This document shows, piece by piece, positions 17,545 through 25,187 of a stretch of 64,000 nucleotides of DNA (its first letter is position 1; each line of letters opens with the position of its first letter). Location: positions 682,001-746,000 of the forward strand of contig NZ_CP180316.1 in the NCBI RefSeq assembly GCF_051131705.1, written 5' to 3'. This DNA is from Arthrobacter_M sp030063245 (GTDB lineage Bacteria; Actinomycetota; Actinomycetes; Actinomycetales; Micrococcaceae). The translations under genes and the position numbers were made by a program. The notes under the pieces are model-generated. The model saw only the letters and a program-made list of their open reading frames with translations. It did not search any database and was not told where the DNA came from.

Positions 17545-18504
17545 CTAGCGGAAGACGACGGTGCGGGTTTTGTTGAGCAGCACGCGGTGCGAGGTGTGCC
17601 ATTCCACCGCGCGGGAAAGTGCCAGGGCTTCGGCGTCGCGGCCGACGGCAACCATCGATTCCGGATCCAGGCAGTGGTCCACCCGGATGACTTCCTGCTC
17701 GATGATCGGGCCCTCGTCAAGGTCCGCGGTGACATAGTGCGCGGTTGCGCCTACCAGCTTCACCCCGCGTTCGTAGGCCTGATGGTACGGTTTGGCCCCC
17801 TTGAATCCCGGCAGGAATGAGTGGTGGATGTTGATCGCCCGGCCCGCCAGCTCCCCGCAGAGCTGGTCCGAGAGGACCTGCATGTAACGCGCCAGAACCA
17901 CCAGATCGATCCGGTAATCCGCAATGACTTCCAGCAGCCGGTGCTCTGCGGCGGACTTCGTCTGTGCCATCACGGGAATATGGATGAAGGGCAGGCCTGC
18001 GGCCTCGGCCATCGGGCGGAGATCCTCATGGTTGGAAACGACCGCCACAATGTCCGCACTCAGGCAGCCGGAGCGCCAGCGGTAGATAAGGTCATTGAGG
18101 CAGTGCCCGAATTTGGAGACCATGACCAGCAGCCGCTCCCTGCGCCCGTCGCTGATCTGGTACGTCATGGAGAACTTTTCCGCGGTCGGTGCGAAGCGTT
18201 GGGTGAGATCTGACGCGGTCAGGGCCGACGCCGTCATCCCCAAGGCGGTCATCCCCGGGTCGGCCTTGTCCCCCTGCAGCGCCTCATAACGGAAGGCTGT
18301 GCGCAGGAACAGGGTGCCGGAGACATGGTCATCCAGCTGCTGGTGTTCGACGATGTCGAAACCACCCTCGGCCAGGAAACTCGTCACGGCATGCACGATG
18401 CCCGGCCGCTCCGGGCAGCTCAGGGTCAGGACGTGGATCGGGGAGCCAACGGCTGCCCCGGACTCTGCCGGTGCTTCCTGCATCAGGACCTGCGCTCTAG
18501 TCAT
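17545..18504 (-). CDS. purU: Formyltetrahydrofolate deformylase (first copy)
   Basis: Hydrolyses 10-formyl-THF to formate and THF, clearing one-carbon units made by dimethylglycine oxidase. The 319-residue protein has an N-terminal ACT domain (LTLSCPERPGIVHAVTSFL) and a C-terminal formyltransferase-fold domain with IHHSFLPGFKGAKPYHQAY and the catalytic Asp in LDEGPII. The linker near residues 85-105 carries an extra MTALGMTASALTASD stretch absent from the second copy at 38901. Start: the ATG at 18504 with GGGAG upstream; a TTG two codons earlier is less likely. It is 100 bp upstream of dmg on the same strand. Confidence 0.93.
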   Translation of the reverse strand: MTRAQVLMQEAPAESGAAVGSPIHVLTLSCPERPGIVHAVTSFLAEGGFDIVEHQQLDDHVSGTLFLRTAFRYEALQGDKADPGMTALGMTASALTASDLTQRFAPTAEKFSMTYQISDGRRERLLVMVSKFGHCLNDLIYRWRSGCLSADIVAVVSNHEDLRPMAEAAGLPFIHIPVMAQTKSAAEHRLLEVIADYRIDLVVLARYMQVLSDQLCGELAGRAINIHHSFLPGFKGAKPYHQAYERGVKLVGATAHYVTADLDEGPIIEQEVIRVDHCLDPESMVAVGRDAEALALSRAVEWHTSHRVLLNKTRTVVFR

Positions 18505-18579
18505 GATCAACTCCCAAAATACGTTCTCGACATACGTTCCGGACGGGCAAAGCGTTGCTGGCGGGCGGGGGCAGGGGTA

Positions 18580-18930
18580 TCAGCCGTGGCCGTGGAGGCT
18601 CAATCCCGGCGGCAGGTTTGGCACCTCACCGGACTCTGCGACCATGATGTTCCCGTCAATCACCGACACGGTATGAACACGGACAGGCAACTTGGCCGGA
18701 GGAGCGTCTGCGGTACCGGTACGCAGATTGAAGCGGGACGCGTGCAGCGGACACTCGACCTCGCAGCCTTCCACCCAGCCGTCGGCCAAGGAAGCATCCT
18801 GATGCGTGCACGTGTCATCGATGGCAAAAAGTTCTCCATCCTCCGTGTGGAAGACGGCAATGGGCGGGGTCGTCTCCAGTCGCACGGCATCGCCGGGGGC
18901 AAGAGCGCTGAGTGGACATGCTGTATGCAT
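18580..18930 (-). CDS. Rieske [2Fe-2S] ferredoxin, electron donor to the demethylase
   Basis: A small 116-residue Rieske protein. Cys41 and His43 (CTHQ) with Cys60 and His63 (CPLH) are the four cluster ligands at standard spacing. It resembles NaaAb/BphF-type ferredoxins of three-component oxygenases. It starts at 18930 after a GAGG site. It is divergent from the ferredoxin reductase at 19232 and the Rieske oxygenase at 20565, which together make a complete reductase-ferredoxin-oxygenase chain. Confidence 0.92.
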   Translation of the reverse strand: MHTACPLSALAPGDAVRLETTPPIAVFHTEDGELFAIDDTCTHQDASLADGWVEGCEVECPLHASRFNLRTGTADAPPAKLPVRVHTVSVIDGNIMVAESGEVPNLPPGLSLHGHG

Positions 18931-19231
18931 GGGCGAACCTCTGTTTCCTATGGAATTCTTTGAGCTATCCGTGCAAACCACACCCTGCAGGTCATCTCGC
19001 CAGGGTCGACCGTTTCGCATTCTGCAACTTAACTCGCATTACGGAACATCGTGATTCATCTCACACCGCTTGTCAAGGGGGTCAGGCCATTCGGATGGAC
19101 CCCTTGACAACGCATATTCCAACACCCATTCTGTTTCACATGACGATGTTGGTTGCGCAGCGCGCAATATCGGACGTCTCCAGACATTTTCTTCCCTGAG
19201 CCACGTTTTCTTCCCTAAGGAGGGACGGCAC
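18931..19231. promoter_or_regulatory. Divergent promoter region with an 11-bp inverted repeat holding both -35-like boxes
   Basis: This 301-bp gene-free stretch separates the ferredoxin operon from the reductase/oxygenase operon. TTGTCAAGGGG at 19070-19080 and CCCCTTGACAA at 19100-19110 form a perfect 11-bp inverted repeat with a 19-bp spacer. Each arm contains TTGACA facing outward. On the plus strand TTGACA (19104-19109) is followed 17 bp later by CATTCT, a possible -10. A regulator bound to the repeat could control both directions. AAGGAGG at about 19217 is the reductase ribosome site. Confidence 0.55.
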
Positions 19232-20497
19232 ATGACCACTATCGCTGTTGTGGGAGCCTCGCTGGCGGGCATCTCCGCTGCACGGGCCCTCAGTGCGCAG
19301 GGATACCGCGGCCGCCTCGTGATCATCGGGGACGAAGGCCGGCGGCCCTATGACCGGCCGCCGCTGTCCAAGAACTTTCTCGCCGGACGGATCACTGCCG
19401 CGGACCTGGCGCTGGAATCGGACGATGAGCAGCTGGAAGCCGAATGGCTGCTTGGTGTCGCGGCAACCGGGCTGGACACGCGGCGACGCGTAATCTCCTG
19501 CAGTGACGGCCGCACAGTCGCCTATGACTCGGCCATTATTGCCACCGGCTCACGGGCACGGGTGCTGCCGGCTGCCGCGGGATTCGGGAATGTCCACACC
19601 CTGCGGACCCTTGAGGATGCGCAGCGTCTGAAGGAGCAGCTTGTCCCGGGCCGCCGCCTCGTGGTGGTCGGTGCCGGGTTCGTCGGAGCCGAGGTCGCTG
19701 CGACGGCCAGAGGCATCGGGATGGACGTCACCTTGATCGGGTCCGGGTCGTTCCCCCTCAGCGGTCCGCTCGGCATGCAAATGGGCGCCCTGATCGGCCG
19801 GCTGCACGAGGACAACGGTGTCAAACTGATCAGCAGCGCCCGGGTTGCGTCCTTTGTTTGTGAAGACGCGACGGCCGGGAACGGCAGGACGGCCAGCGCC
19901 GTCCGGCTGGCCGACGGACGCACGGTGCCGGCCGACGTCGTCGTGCTCGGCTTGGGCTCGGTGCCGAATACCGATTGGCTCACAGGTTCCGGGTTGGATC
20001 TAACTGACGGGATCCGGTGCGATGCGGCCGGCTGGACCGGTGTCCGCGGCGTCTTTGCCGTGGGCGACTGCGCCGCCTGGTTTGACGACCGATCGGGAGC
20101 TTACGAGCGGGACGAACATTGGACCGGAGCCATGGAGCGGGCCGGCCGCGCCGTGGCTGCACTGCTGGCGGATGCCGCCGCGGCTCATGATGCACCGACC
20201 GATACTGGGCCTGGCGCGCTGGATCTGCCGTACTTCTGGTCCGACCAATACGGTGCGAGGCTCCAGTTCGCCGGCAGCGCGAGCGACGCCGACAGCGTGG
20301 AAATTGAAGCCGGCGACCCTGCCGAACATAATTTCCTGGCTGTCTATTACCGTGCCGGGGAAGCGGTCGCCATTTTGGGCATGAATCAGCCCCGACTATT
20401 CACCAGATGGCGTAAGGCCCTCACCGGTGATACCCCGAATAAACGCGTGCCGCCCGGTAGGGAAACCGGAGCGACGTCGCTGAGCCCGGTCTGCTAG
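19232..20497 (+). CDS. NAD(P)H-dependent ferredoxin reductase (FAD, rhodocoxin-reductase type)
   Basis: A 421-residue flavoprotein. IAVVGASLAGISAARALSAQG binds FAD, RRPYDRPPLSKNFLAG is the typical N-terminal signature, VVVGAGFVGAEVAATARGIG is the NAD(P)H site, and GVFAVGDCAAW closes the FAD pocket. The last 80 residues are the reductase C-terminal domain. It should pass electrons from NADH to the Rieske ferredoxin at 18580. The ATG at 19232 follows AAGGAGG. It precedes the oxygenase gene by 67 bp on the same strand. Confidence 0.92.
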   Translation: MTTIAVVGASLAGISAARALSAQGYRGRLVIIGDEGRRPYDRPPLSKNFLAGRITAADLALESDDEQLEAEWLLGVAATGLDTRRRVISCSDGRTVAYDSAIIATGSRARVLPAAAGFGNVHTLRTLEDAQRLKEQLVPGRRLVVVGAGFVGAEVAATARGIGMDVTLIGSGSFPLSGPLGMQMGALIGRLHEDNGVKLISSARVASFVCEDATAGNGRTASAVRLADGRTVPADVVVLGLGSVPNTDWLTGSGLDLTDGIRCDAAGWTGVRGVFAVGDCAAWFDDRSGAYERDEHWTGAMERAGRAVAALLADAAAAHDAPTDTGPGALDLPYFWSDQYGARLQFAGSASDADSVEIEAGDPAEHNFLAVYYRAGEAVAILGMNQPRLFTRWRKALTGDTPNKRVPPGRETGATSLSPVC

Positions 20498-20564
20498 CCG
20501 TCCGCCACTGCTGTTGCCCTCCCGCCACCGCTTTTGTCCACCACCGCTGTTGAGGAGTAAAAGA

Positions 20565-21707
20565 ATGACCTCCGAAGTAATTTCTCCGTCCCTGATCCCC
20601 ACACTACCGGGACACACCTACGTGGACGAGGACATCTTCCGCGCGGAGCAGGAACAGATCTTTGAGAAGATGTGGTTTTGCGCCGTGCTGTCCGCTGACC
20701 TGGCCAAACCGGGATCCTACAAGACGGTGCAGGTCGGCCGCGAAAGCGTGCTCATCAACCGCACGCGCAAGGGCGAGGTGCGTGCATTTTTCAACATCTG
20801 CCGGCACCGCGGCGTGAAGCTGTGCATGGAGGAAGCAGGTGTTGCAGGCCGGTCCTTCCAATGCCCGTACCACGCCTGGACGTACGACTTCGAGGGCAAG
20901 CTCATTGCCGCGCCGAACCTGACAAAGATGCCGGACATTGACCGCCAGGAGTACGGGCTGGCGAAGATCGCGGTGCGGGAATTCATGGGCTACGTCTGGG
21001 TCTGCCTGGCGGACGAACCGCCGTCCTTCGAGCATGACGTCATGGGCGCCATCGAGGAACGCCTCGGTGATTTGAAAGCGATCGAGGGGTACGACATTGC
21101 CCACCTGAGCCTGGGCCGGCGCATTCGTTATGACGTAAAGGCCAACTGGAAGCTCATCATAGAGAACTTCATGGAGTGCTACCACTGTGCCACCATCCAC
21201 CCCGAGCTGACCGAAGTCCTGCCCGAGTTTGCCGACGGACTCGCGGCGCAGTACTTTGTGGGGCACGGCGCGGAGTTCGGTGAAGACATCAAGGGCTTTA
21301 CCGTGGACGGTTCCGAAGGCCTGGAGCGGATTACCGGGATCGACGACGACCAGGACCGCCGCTATTACGCCATCACGATCAAGCCTACGGTTTTTGTTAA
21401 CCTGGTGCCGGATCATGTCATCATCCACCGAATGTTCCCGTTGGCTGCCGATCACACAATTGTCGAGTGTGACTGGCTGTACCTGCCCAGCGTGGTGGAA
21501 AGCGGCCAAGACCTCACCGCTTCCGTCGAGCTGTTCGACCGCGTCAACCGGCAGGATTTTGACGCCTGCGAGCGCTGCCAGCCGTCCATGGGATCGCGCA
21601 TCTATGCCAAGGGCGGTGTTCTGGTGCCGAGCGAACATCACATCGCTGCTTTCCACGACTGGGTCACCAGCAGGATCAGCGGCGAGGATGTCCCATCTTC
21701 TCGCTGA
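20565..21707 (+). CDS. Rieske non-heme iron oxygenase alpha subunit, probable glycine betaine demethylase (GbcA-like)
   Basis: Oxidative demethylase, probably glycine betaine to dimethylglycine plus formaldehyde. Of 380 residues, Cys79/His81 (CRHRG) and Cys100/His103 (CPYHAW) bind the Rieske cluster. NFMECYHCATIH near 201-212 gives the mononuclear-iron His207 and His212, with Glu204 in place to bridge the centres. The ENFMECYHC pattern resembles GbcA and related N-demethylases. Its neighbours supply the next step (dimethylglycine oxidase). Carnitine or stachydrine oxygenases are alternatives in the family. Starts after GAGGAG. Its 3' end overlaps the convergent IclR gene by 32 bp. Confidence 0.88.
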   Translation: MTSEVISPSLIPTLPGHTYVDEDIFRAEQEQIFEKMWFCAVLSADLAKPGSYKTVQVGRESVLINRTRKGEVRAFFNICRHRGVKLCMEEAGVAGRSFQCPYHAWTYDFEGKLIAAPNLTKMPDIDRQEYGLAKIAVREFMGYVWVCLADEPPSFEHDVMGAIEERLGDLKAIEGYDIAHLSLGRRIRYDVKANWKLIIENFMECYHCATIHPELTEVLPEFADGLAAQYFVGHGAEFGEDIKGFTVDGSEGLERITGIDDDQDRRYYAITIKPTVFVNLVPDHVIIHRMFPLAADHTIVECDWLYLPSVVESGQDLTASVELFDRVNRQDFDACERCQPSMGSRIYAKGGVLVPSEHHIAAFHDWVTSRISGEDVPSSR

Positions 21708-22560
21708 TCAACTGTCCGGTCTCCTTGAGCTCAGCAAGGAGGCCGGGGGCTTTTTTGGGGTCAAACCGGAACGCAGGTCCGGAGATGCTCACGGCGGCGA
21801 TGGCGATGCCGCGGTGGTCCCGCACCGGCACGGCGACGGCGTTCAGTCCGATCTCCAGCTCGGAATAAGAGGTCGCGTACCCGTCCGCAGCAGCCGCTAT
21901 GAGCTGCTTTTCCAAGGCCGGACGGGACGTGACGGTACTGGCCGTCAGGGCAGGGAGCCCGGTTTCCTTCAGGATGCGTCCACGTTCGGCGGTGTCCAGG
22001 CAGGCCAGCAGCATCTTGCCGCTGGAGGTCGCGTGCACCGGCGTCAGGCTGCCCACCCAGTCGGACGTGGCCAGCGTCGACGGGCCCATGGCCTGATCGA
22101 CATTGACGGCAAAATTCGAGCGCAGCACGGCCAGATTAACGGTTTCCTGGAATTTTTCGGCCAGCGCGCGCAGGAAGGGGCGGGCCTCGGCGCCTACGTT
22201 CAGCCGCCCGGGGATGGAACTGGCCAGGCGCAGGATGCCGAAGCCCAGCTGGTATTTGCCGCGTTCGTGGTCCTGCTGGGCCATGTCCCGCGCGTCCAGG
22301 GCGCTCAGGAGACGGGAGGCCGTCGATTTGTGGACCCCCATTTCTTCCGCGATTTCACTGACGCCGGCGCCGCCGGTGCGTGCCAGGATTTCCAGTACGG
22401 TGATGGCCCGGTCCACTGACTGCACCCCGCCCCGGGAGGAACCATCCAAATCGGTCACGGCTTCGGGTACTGCAGCGGGGGATCTGTCGACAACCATAGG
22501 ATCATGCTCCCAGACTTGGCGCCGGGATGACACGCGTCGGTCAGGATGTTGAGATTGCAT
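21676..22560 (-). CDS. IclR-family transcriptional regulator (first)
   Basis: A 294-residue regulator. Residues about 60-120 are the IclR winged helix (AITVLEILARTGGAGVSEIA, then HKSTASRLLSALD), followed by the effector domain with ATSSGKMLLACL and EIGLNAVAVPVRDHRG. Start taken as ATG 22560 with GGGAG seven bases upstream; ATG 22497 is a credible alternative. It is convergent with the Rieske oxygenase and overlaps its last 32 bp. It follows the carbamoylsarcosine amidase gene but a strong hairpin lies between them. Candidate targets are the betaine genes or the creatinine genes; sequence does not decide. Confidence 0.9.
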   Translation of the reverse strand: MQSQHPDRRVSSRRQVWEHDPMVVDRSPAAVPEAVTDLDGSSRGGVQSVDRAITVLEILARTGGAGVSEIAEEMGVHKSTASRLLSALDARDMAQQDHERGKYQLGFGILRLASSIPGRLNVGAEARPFLRALAEKFQETVNLAVLRSNFAVNVDQAMGPSTLATSDWVGSLTPVHATSSGKMLLACLDTAERGRILKETGLPALTASTVTSRPALEKQLIAAAADGYATSYSELEIGLNAVAVPVRDHRGIAIAAVSISGPAFRFDPKKAPGLLAELKETGQLISEKMGHPRR

Positions 22561-22672
22561 GGTTTTCTCCCATGGTGGAATGCCTGTTCCGGCGGTGGCA
22601 TTCGATGCCACCGGGTGCCCGGGAAATGCGCTGCCCGTATACGGTTGGGCGGGGTTTAGCCGGTAATCGGAT

Positions 22673-22705
22673 GCGGCCGCCGGAACTGGTGGTTCCGGCG
22701 GCCGC
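22673..22705. terminator. Perfect 14-bp hairpin after the carbamoylsarcosine amidase gene
   Basis: GCGGCCGCCGGAAC (22673-22686) pairs exactly with GTTCCGGCGGCCGC (22692-22705) around a TGGTG loop. It is 27 bp past the amidase stop and upstream of the IclR start. There is no clear T-run, so it may be a non-canonical terminator or an RNA-stabilising hairpin. Confidence 0.65.
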
Positions 22706-22731
22706 AGGGTGAGAGGTGCCGCTGCCTGGCG

Positions 22732-23442
22732 CTACGGGGTGGTGGTCTCGTCGAACTTCGGCAGGTTGTTCAGGTATGCAATGACATTGGAGAGCGGCTC
22801 GACGTCGCCGAACTTGGAGTCGATGTCGAACAGGTTCCAGGCCACGGTACCGGCGACGCGGTCGCCGACGGCTTCGCGGACGACGATCGGGCGGAACCCC
22901 TCGGCGATGGCATCCTCGACGGTGTGGCGGACACACCCGGCGGCGGTGACGCCGGTGACGATGATGGTGTCGATCCGGTTGGCGGTCAGGAATTGCTGCA
23001 GGTTGGTGCCGGGGAAGGCGCTGGCACGCTTCTTGGTGATGACCAGCTCGCCCGGTTCCGGGGCGATGCGGCTGTCAATCTTGACTGCCTCAGATCCTTC
23101 TTCCAGCAGCTCCAGCGGAATCTTGTTGACCCACAGGCCCATGTCGGAGGGCTTGGAGCGGTCCACGATGTCATAGGCGGTGGTGGTGTAGATGACCGGA
23201 ATGCCCTTGGCGCGGGCGGCCTCGTTGAGGTCCTGGCAGGCCGGGATGATGGTGTCCATGTTCTCGCAGCTGAACGCATGGCCCTCGCGGGTCCAGGCGT
23301 TGGCCATGTCGATGTGCACGATGGCGGGACGATTACCGTACCCGACGCGACGCTTGAAGCCAAGCTCATGGTACTGCTCGGTGCCTGCGGCGAAGGCCTT
23401 GGCGAGCAGTTCGTTCAGCTGGGCGTTAAGGTCCTGGCTCAT
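22732..23442 (-). CDS. N-carbamoylsarcosine amidase
   Basis: Hydrolyses N-carbamoylsarcosine to sarcosine, CO2 and ammonia, the last step of the N-methylhydantoin route from creatinine. The 236-residue isochorismatase-fold protein has Asp45 (VHIDMANAW), a Lys in VITKKRASAF (137/138) and Cys170 in VTAAGCVRHTVEDA, matching the Asp-Lys-Cys triad of the structurally known Arthrobacter enzyme. NLFDIDSKFGDVEP near the end is also shared. It is shorter at the C-terminus than the 264-residue Arthrobacter protein. Start after AAAGGAG. It is downstream of the palindrome at 23547 and near the hydantoinase gene. Confidence 0.93.
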   Translation of the reverse strand: MSQDLNAQLNELLAKAFAAGTEQYHELGFKRRVGYGNRPAIVHIDMANAWTREGHAFSCENMDTIIPACQDLNEAARAKGIPVIYTTTAYDIVDRSKPSDMGLWVNKIPLELLEEGSEAVKIDSRIAPEPGELVITKKRASAFPGTNLQQFLTANRIDTIIVTGVTAAGCVRHTVEDAIAEGFRPIVVREAVGDRVAGTVAWNLFDIDSKFGDVEPLSNVIAYLNNLPKFDETTTP

Positions 23443-23526
23443 GGGGTGACTCCTTTGAATCGGATTTGTATGACGGGGGACTAACCTGCAAAAGCAGAAG
23501 CTGAGAGTGAGTTACATCTCTTGGCT

Positions 23527-23563
23527 GTTGCTGTATTACAAATATAGTTGCTGAGTCAGCAAC
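23527..23563. promoter_or_regulatory. Putative operator upstream of N-carbamoylsarcosine amidase
   Basis: GTTGCTGAGTCAGCAAC at 23547-23563 is a perfect 17-bp palindrome. A further GTTGCTGTA half-site begins at 23527, and AATATAGTTGCT at 23541 joins them. The 37-bp layout (half-site, 20-bp offset, full palindrome) is repeated almost exactly at 29230-29266 before the hydantoinase and second IclR gene. Reading towards the amidase, TATATT lies between the elements and may be part of the promoter. Confidence 0.7.
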
Positions 23564-23609
23564 AGACAAGAGGTTTGCGGTTAAATGTTTTTGGGCCCGA
23601 GCTGCGGAA

Positions 23610-23640
23610 GGCTGCGGCCCGCATATCGCGGACCGCAGCC
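23610..23640. terminator. Hairpin after the MFS transporter gene
   Basis: GGCTGCGG (23610-23617) pairs with CCGCAGCC (23633-23640), and inner CCGC/GCGG extend the stem. It begins 28 bp past the transporter stop at 23668. No T-run follows on the minus strand, so termination strength is uncertain. Confidence 0.5.
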
Positions 23641-23667
23641 ATCGTGGTCGGGTTGGCGTCGGTGGAT

Positions 23668-25050
23668 CTAGTCGCTGCGCACCTGGCGCGGATCCACGTT
23701 GCGGGCCCCCAGCAGCAGTATTCCGGCGGCCAGAATGGGCAGGCACCCCCAGTAGAAGGCAGCCGCCGTCCACGACAGTCCGTTGGTCAGGGACACGGTA
23801 ATGAGCAGACCGGCAAAGATGGCGCCGACCTGCCCGGCGGCGTTGATGATGGAGCCTCCGGTGGCGCGGGTATGCACCGGAAAGCTCTCGCCGTTGAAGA
23901 ACAGCAGGGCCGAGAACGGGCCGATCAGGAAGAAAAGACCCGCGCTGTAGAGCGTGATGATCAACGCGAAACCCCCGTTGGGCGCCAGCAGCATCGCGCT
24001 GAAGGACACGGACGAGAGAATCCAGCCGATGGAAATGGCGTTGCGCCTACCCAGCCGGTCGCCCAGCCAGCCGTGGAAGAGATACCCGGCGAAGGCGGTT
24101 GCGTTGGAGATGATTAAAATCCCCAAGGCACTGTCGAACGCTAGGTTCTTGCCGCTGGCCGCGGTCAGCACCGACGTTCCGAGGATCGCGAACGCCAGCA
24201 CGCCAAACCAGCTAAGCATGAAGGCGAAGCCGATCACCAGTGTTGACCGCAGCGACTCACCTTTAAAGGCCGAGGCCAGCGGGCTGGCCTTGTCTGAAAG
24301 GTCCACGCCGACACTGTGGGCGAGCGCCAGTGCCTCCTCGGTCCGTCCTGCGGCCAACAATTTCTCTGCGCCAGCGCGGGCGGTGAACTGCGGGCTCTCC
24401 TTCAGCCACCTGCCGGCAATCACGATAAAGATGGCGGGCACCGCCGCGACAATGAAGCATAGCGCCCACCCGCCGATCGGAAACAGGACATAAATCGAGC
24501 CGGCCGCCAGCACGGAGCCAACAGGCCAGCCGGACTGCACGAGCGAGTAGATAAAGCCGCGCCGGCGCGCCTTGGCCGGATCGGAATACACATGAGCGAA
24601 CATTTCGCTCAGATAGGCCGCATTGATGGCCTGCTCCGCGTAGCCCAAGCCGGCCACGGAACGGACCACAATGAGCAGCACAAGGCCGACGCCGGCCACC
24701 AGTCCGATGACCAGTCCCGCGACCGCCGTCAGAATGGACGCGACCGCGGCTCCGACCACGGCAATGAGGATGCCCTTTCGCCGACCGATCTTGTCCACGA
24801 GCGGACCGACGGCGAACGCCACGAGGGCAGTGCCGGCCGTCACCCAGGTGTTGATTTCCGTGGACTGGGAGGCAGCCCAGCCCAAATCGTGGGCAAGTTT
24901 GGGCAAGAGGTTGCCGAAGAGGACGAAGTCATAGACGGCGAAAGTCCAGGCAAAGAAGCAGATCCAGGTTGCGATGCGCACATCCCTGGTGGTGACGGGG
25001 GTTGGAGCGGATACTACCGAGTTGACGGTGGTTCCGATGGGTGTTTCCAT
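23668..25050 (-). CDS. MFS transporter
   Basis: A 460-residue major facilitator with about 12 transmembrane segments. VGPLVDKIGRRKGILIAVVG and GWLGDRLGRRNAISIG are the paired TM2-3 and TM8-9 signatures; RSVAGLGYAEQAINAAYLSE lies in TM4. It is followed at 23610 by a hairpin. It lies between the hydantoinase and the carbamoylsarcosine amidase on the same strand, so uptake of creatinine, N-methylhydantoin or a carbamoyl amino acid is a reasonable guess. The start at 25050 has AAGGAAAG upstream. The cargo cannot be read from sequence. Confidence 0.87.
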   Translation of the reverse strand: METPIGTTVNSVVSAPTPVTTRDVRIATWICFFAWTFAVYDFVLFGNLLPKLAHDLGWAASQSTEINTWVTAGTALVAFAVGPLVDKIGRRKGILIAVVGAAVASILTAVAGLVIGLVAGVGLVLLIVVRSVAGLGYAEQAINAAYLSEMFAHVYSDPAKARRRGFIYSLVQSGWPVGSVLAAGSIYVLFPIGGWALCFIVAAVPAIFIVIAGRWLKESPQFTARAGAEKLLAAGRTEEALALAHSVGVDLSDKASPLASAFKGESLRSTLVIGFAFMLSWFGVLAFAILGTSVLTAASGKNLAFDSALGILIISNATAFAGYLFHGWLGDRLGRRNAISIGWILSSVSFSAMLLAPNGGFALIITLYSAGLFFLIGPFSALLFFNGESFPVHTRATGGSIINAAGQVGAIFAGLLITVSLTNGLSWTAAAFYWGCLPILAAGILLLGARNVDPRQVRSD

Positions 25051-25070
25051 TGACTTTCCTTATCTACTGG

Positions 25071-25167
25071 GGTCAGGTCCGAGGCGTGCGAAGCGGAACC
25101 TGACCGGTGGAGGGTAAAACGAAGGCGGCCGCGGGCCGGATGCTGCTGCATCCGCCCCACGGCCGCC
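25071..25167. terminator. Two hairpins in the hydantoinase-MFS gap
   Basis: In minus-strand order, the first is a long stem at 25124-25167 (outer GGCGGCC/GGCCGCC, inner GGATGC/GCATCC around TGCT), followed on that strand by TTCGTTTTA, which resembles a weak terminator tail. The second pairs GGTCAGGT (25071-25078) with ACCTGACC (25098-25105). They probably end or attenuate hydantoinase transcription before the MFS gene at 25050. Confidence 0.6.
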
Positions 25168-25187
25168 GGGTTTCCGACCGATCCCGC

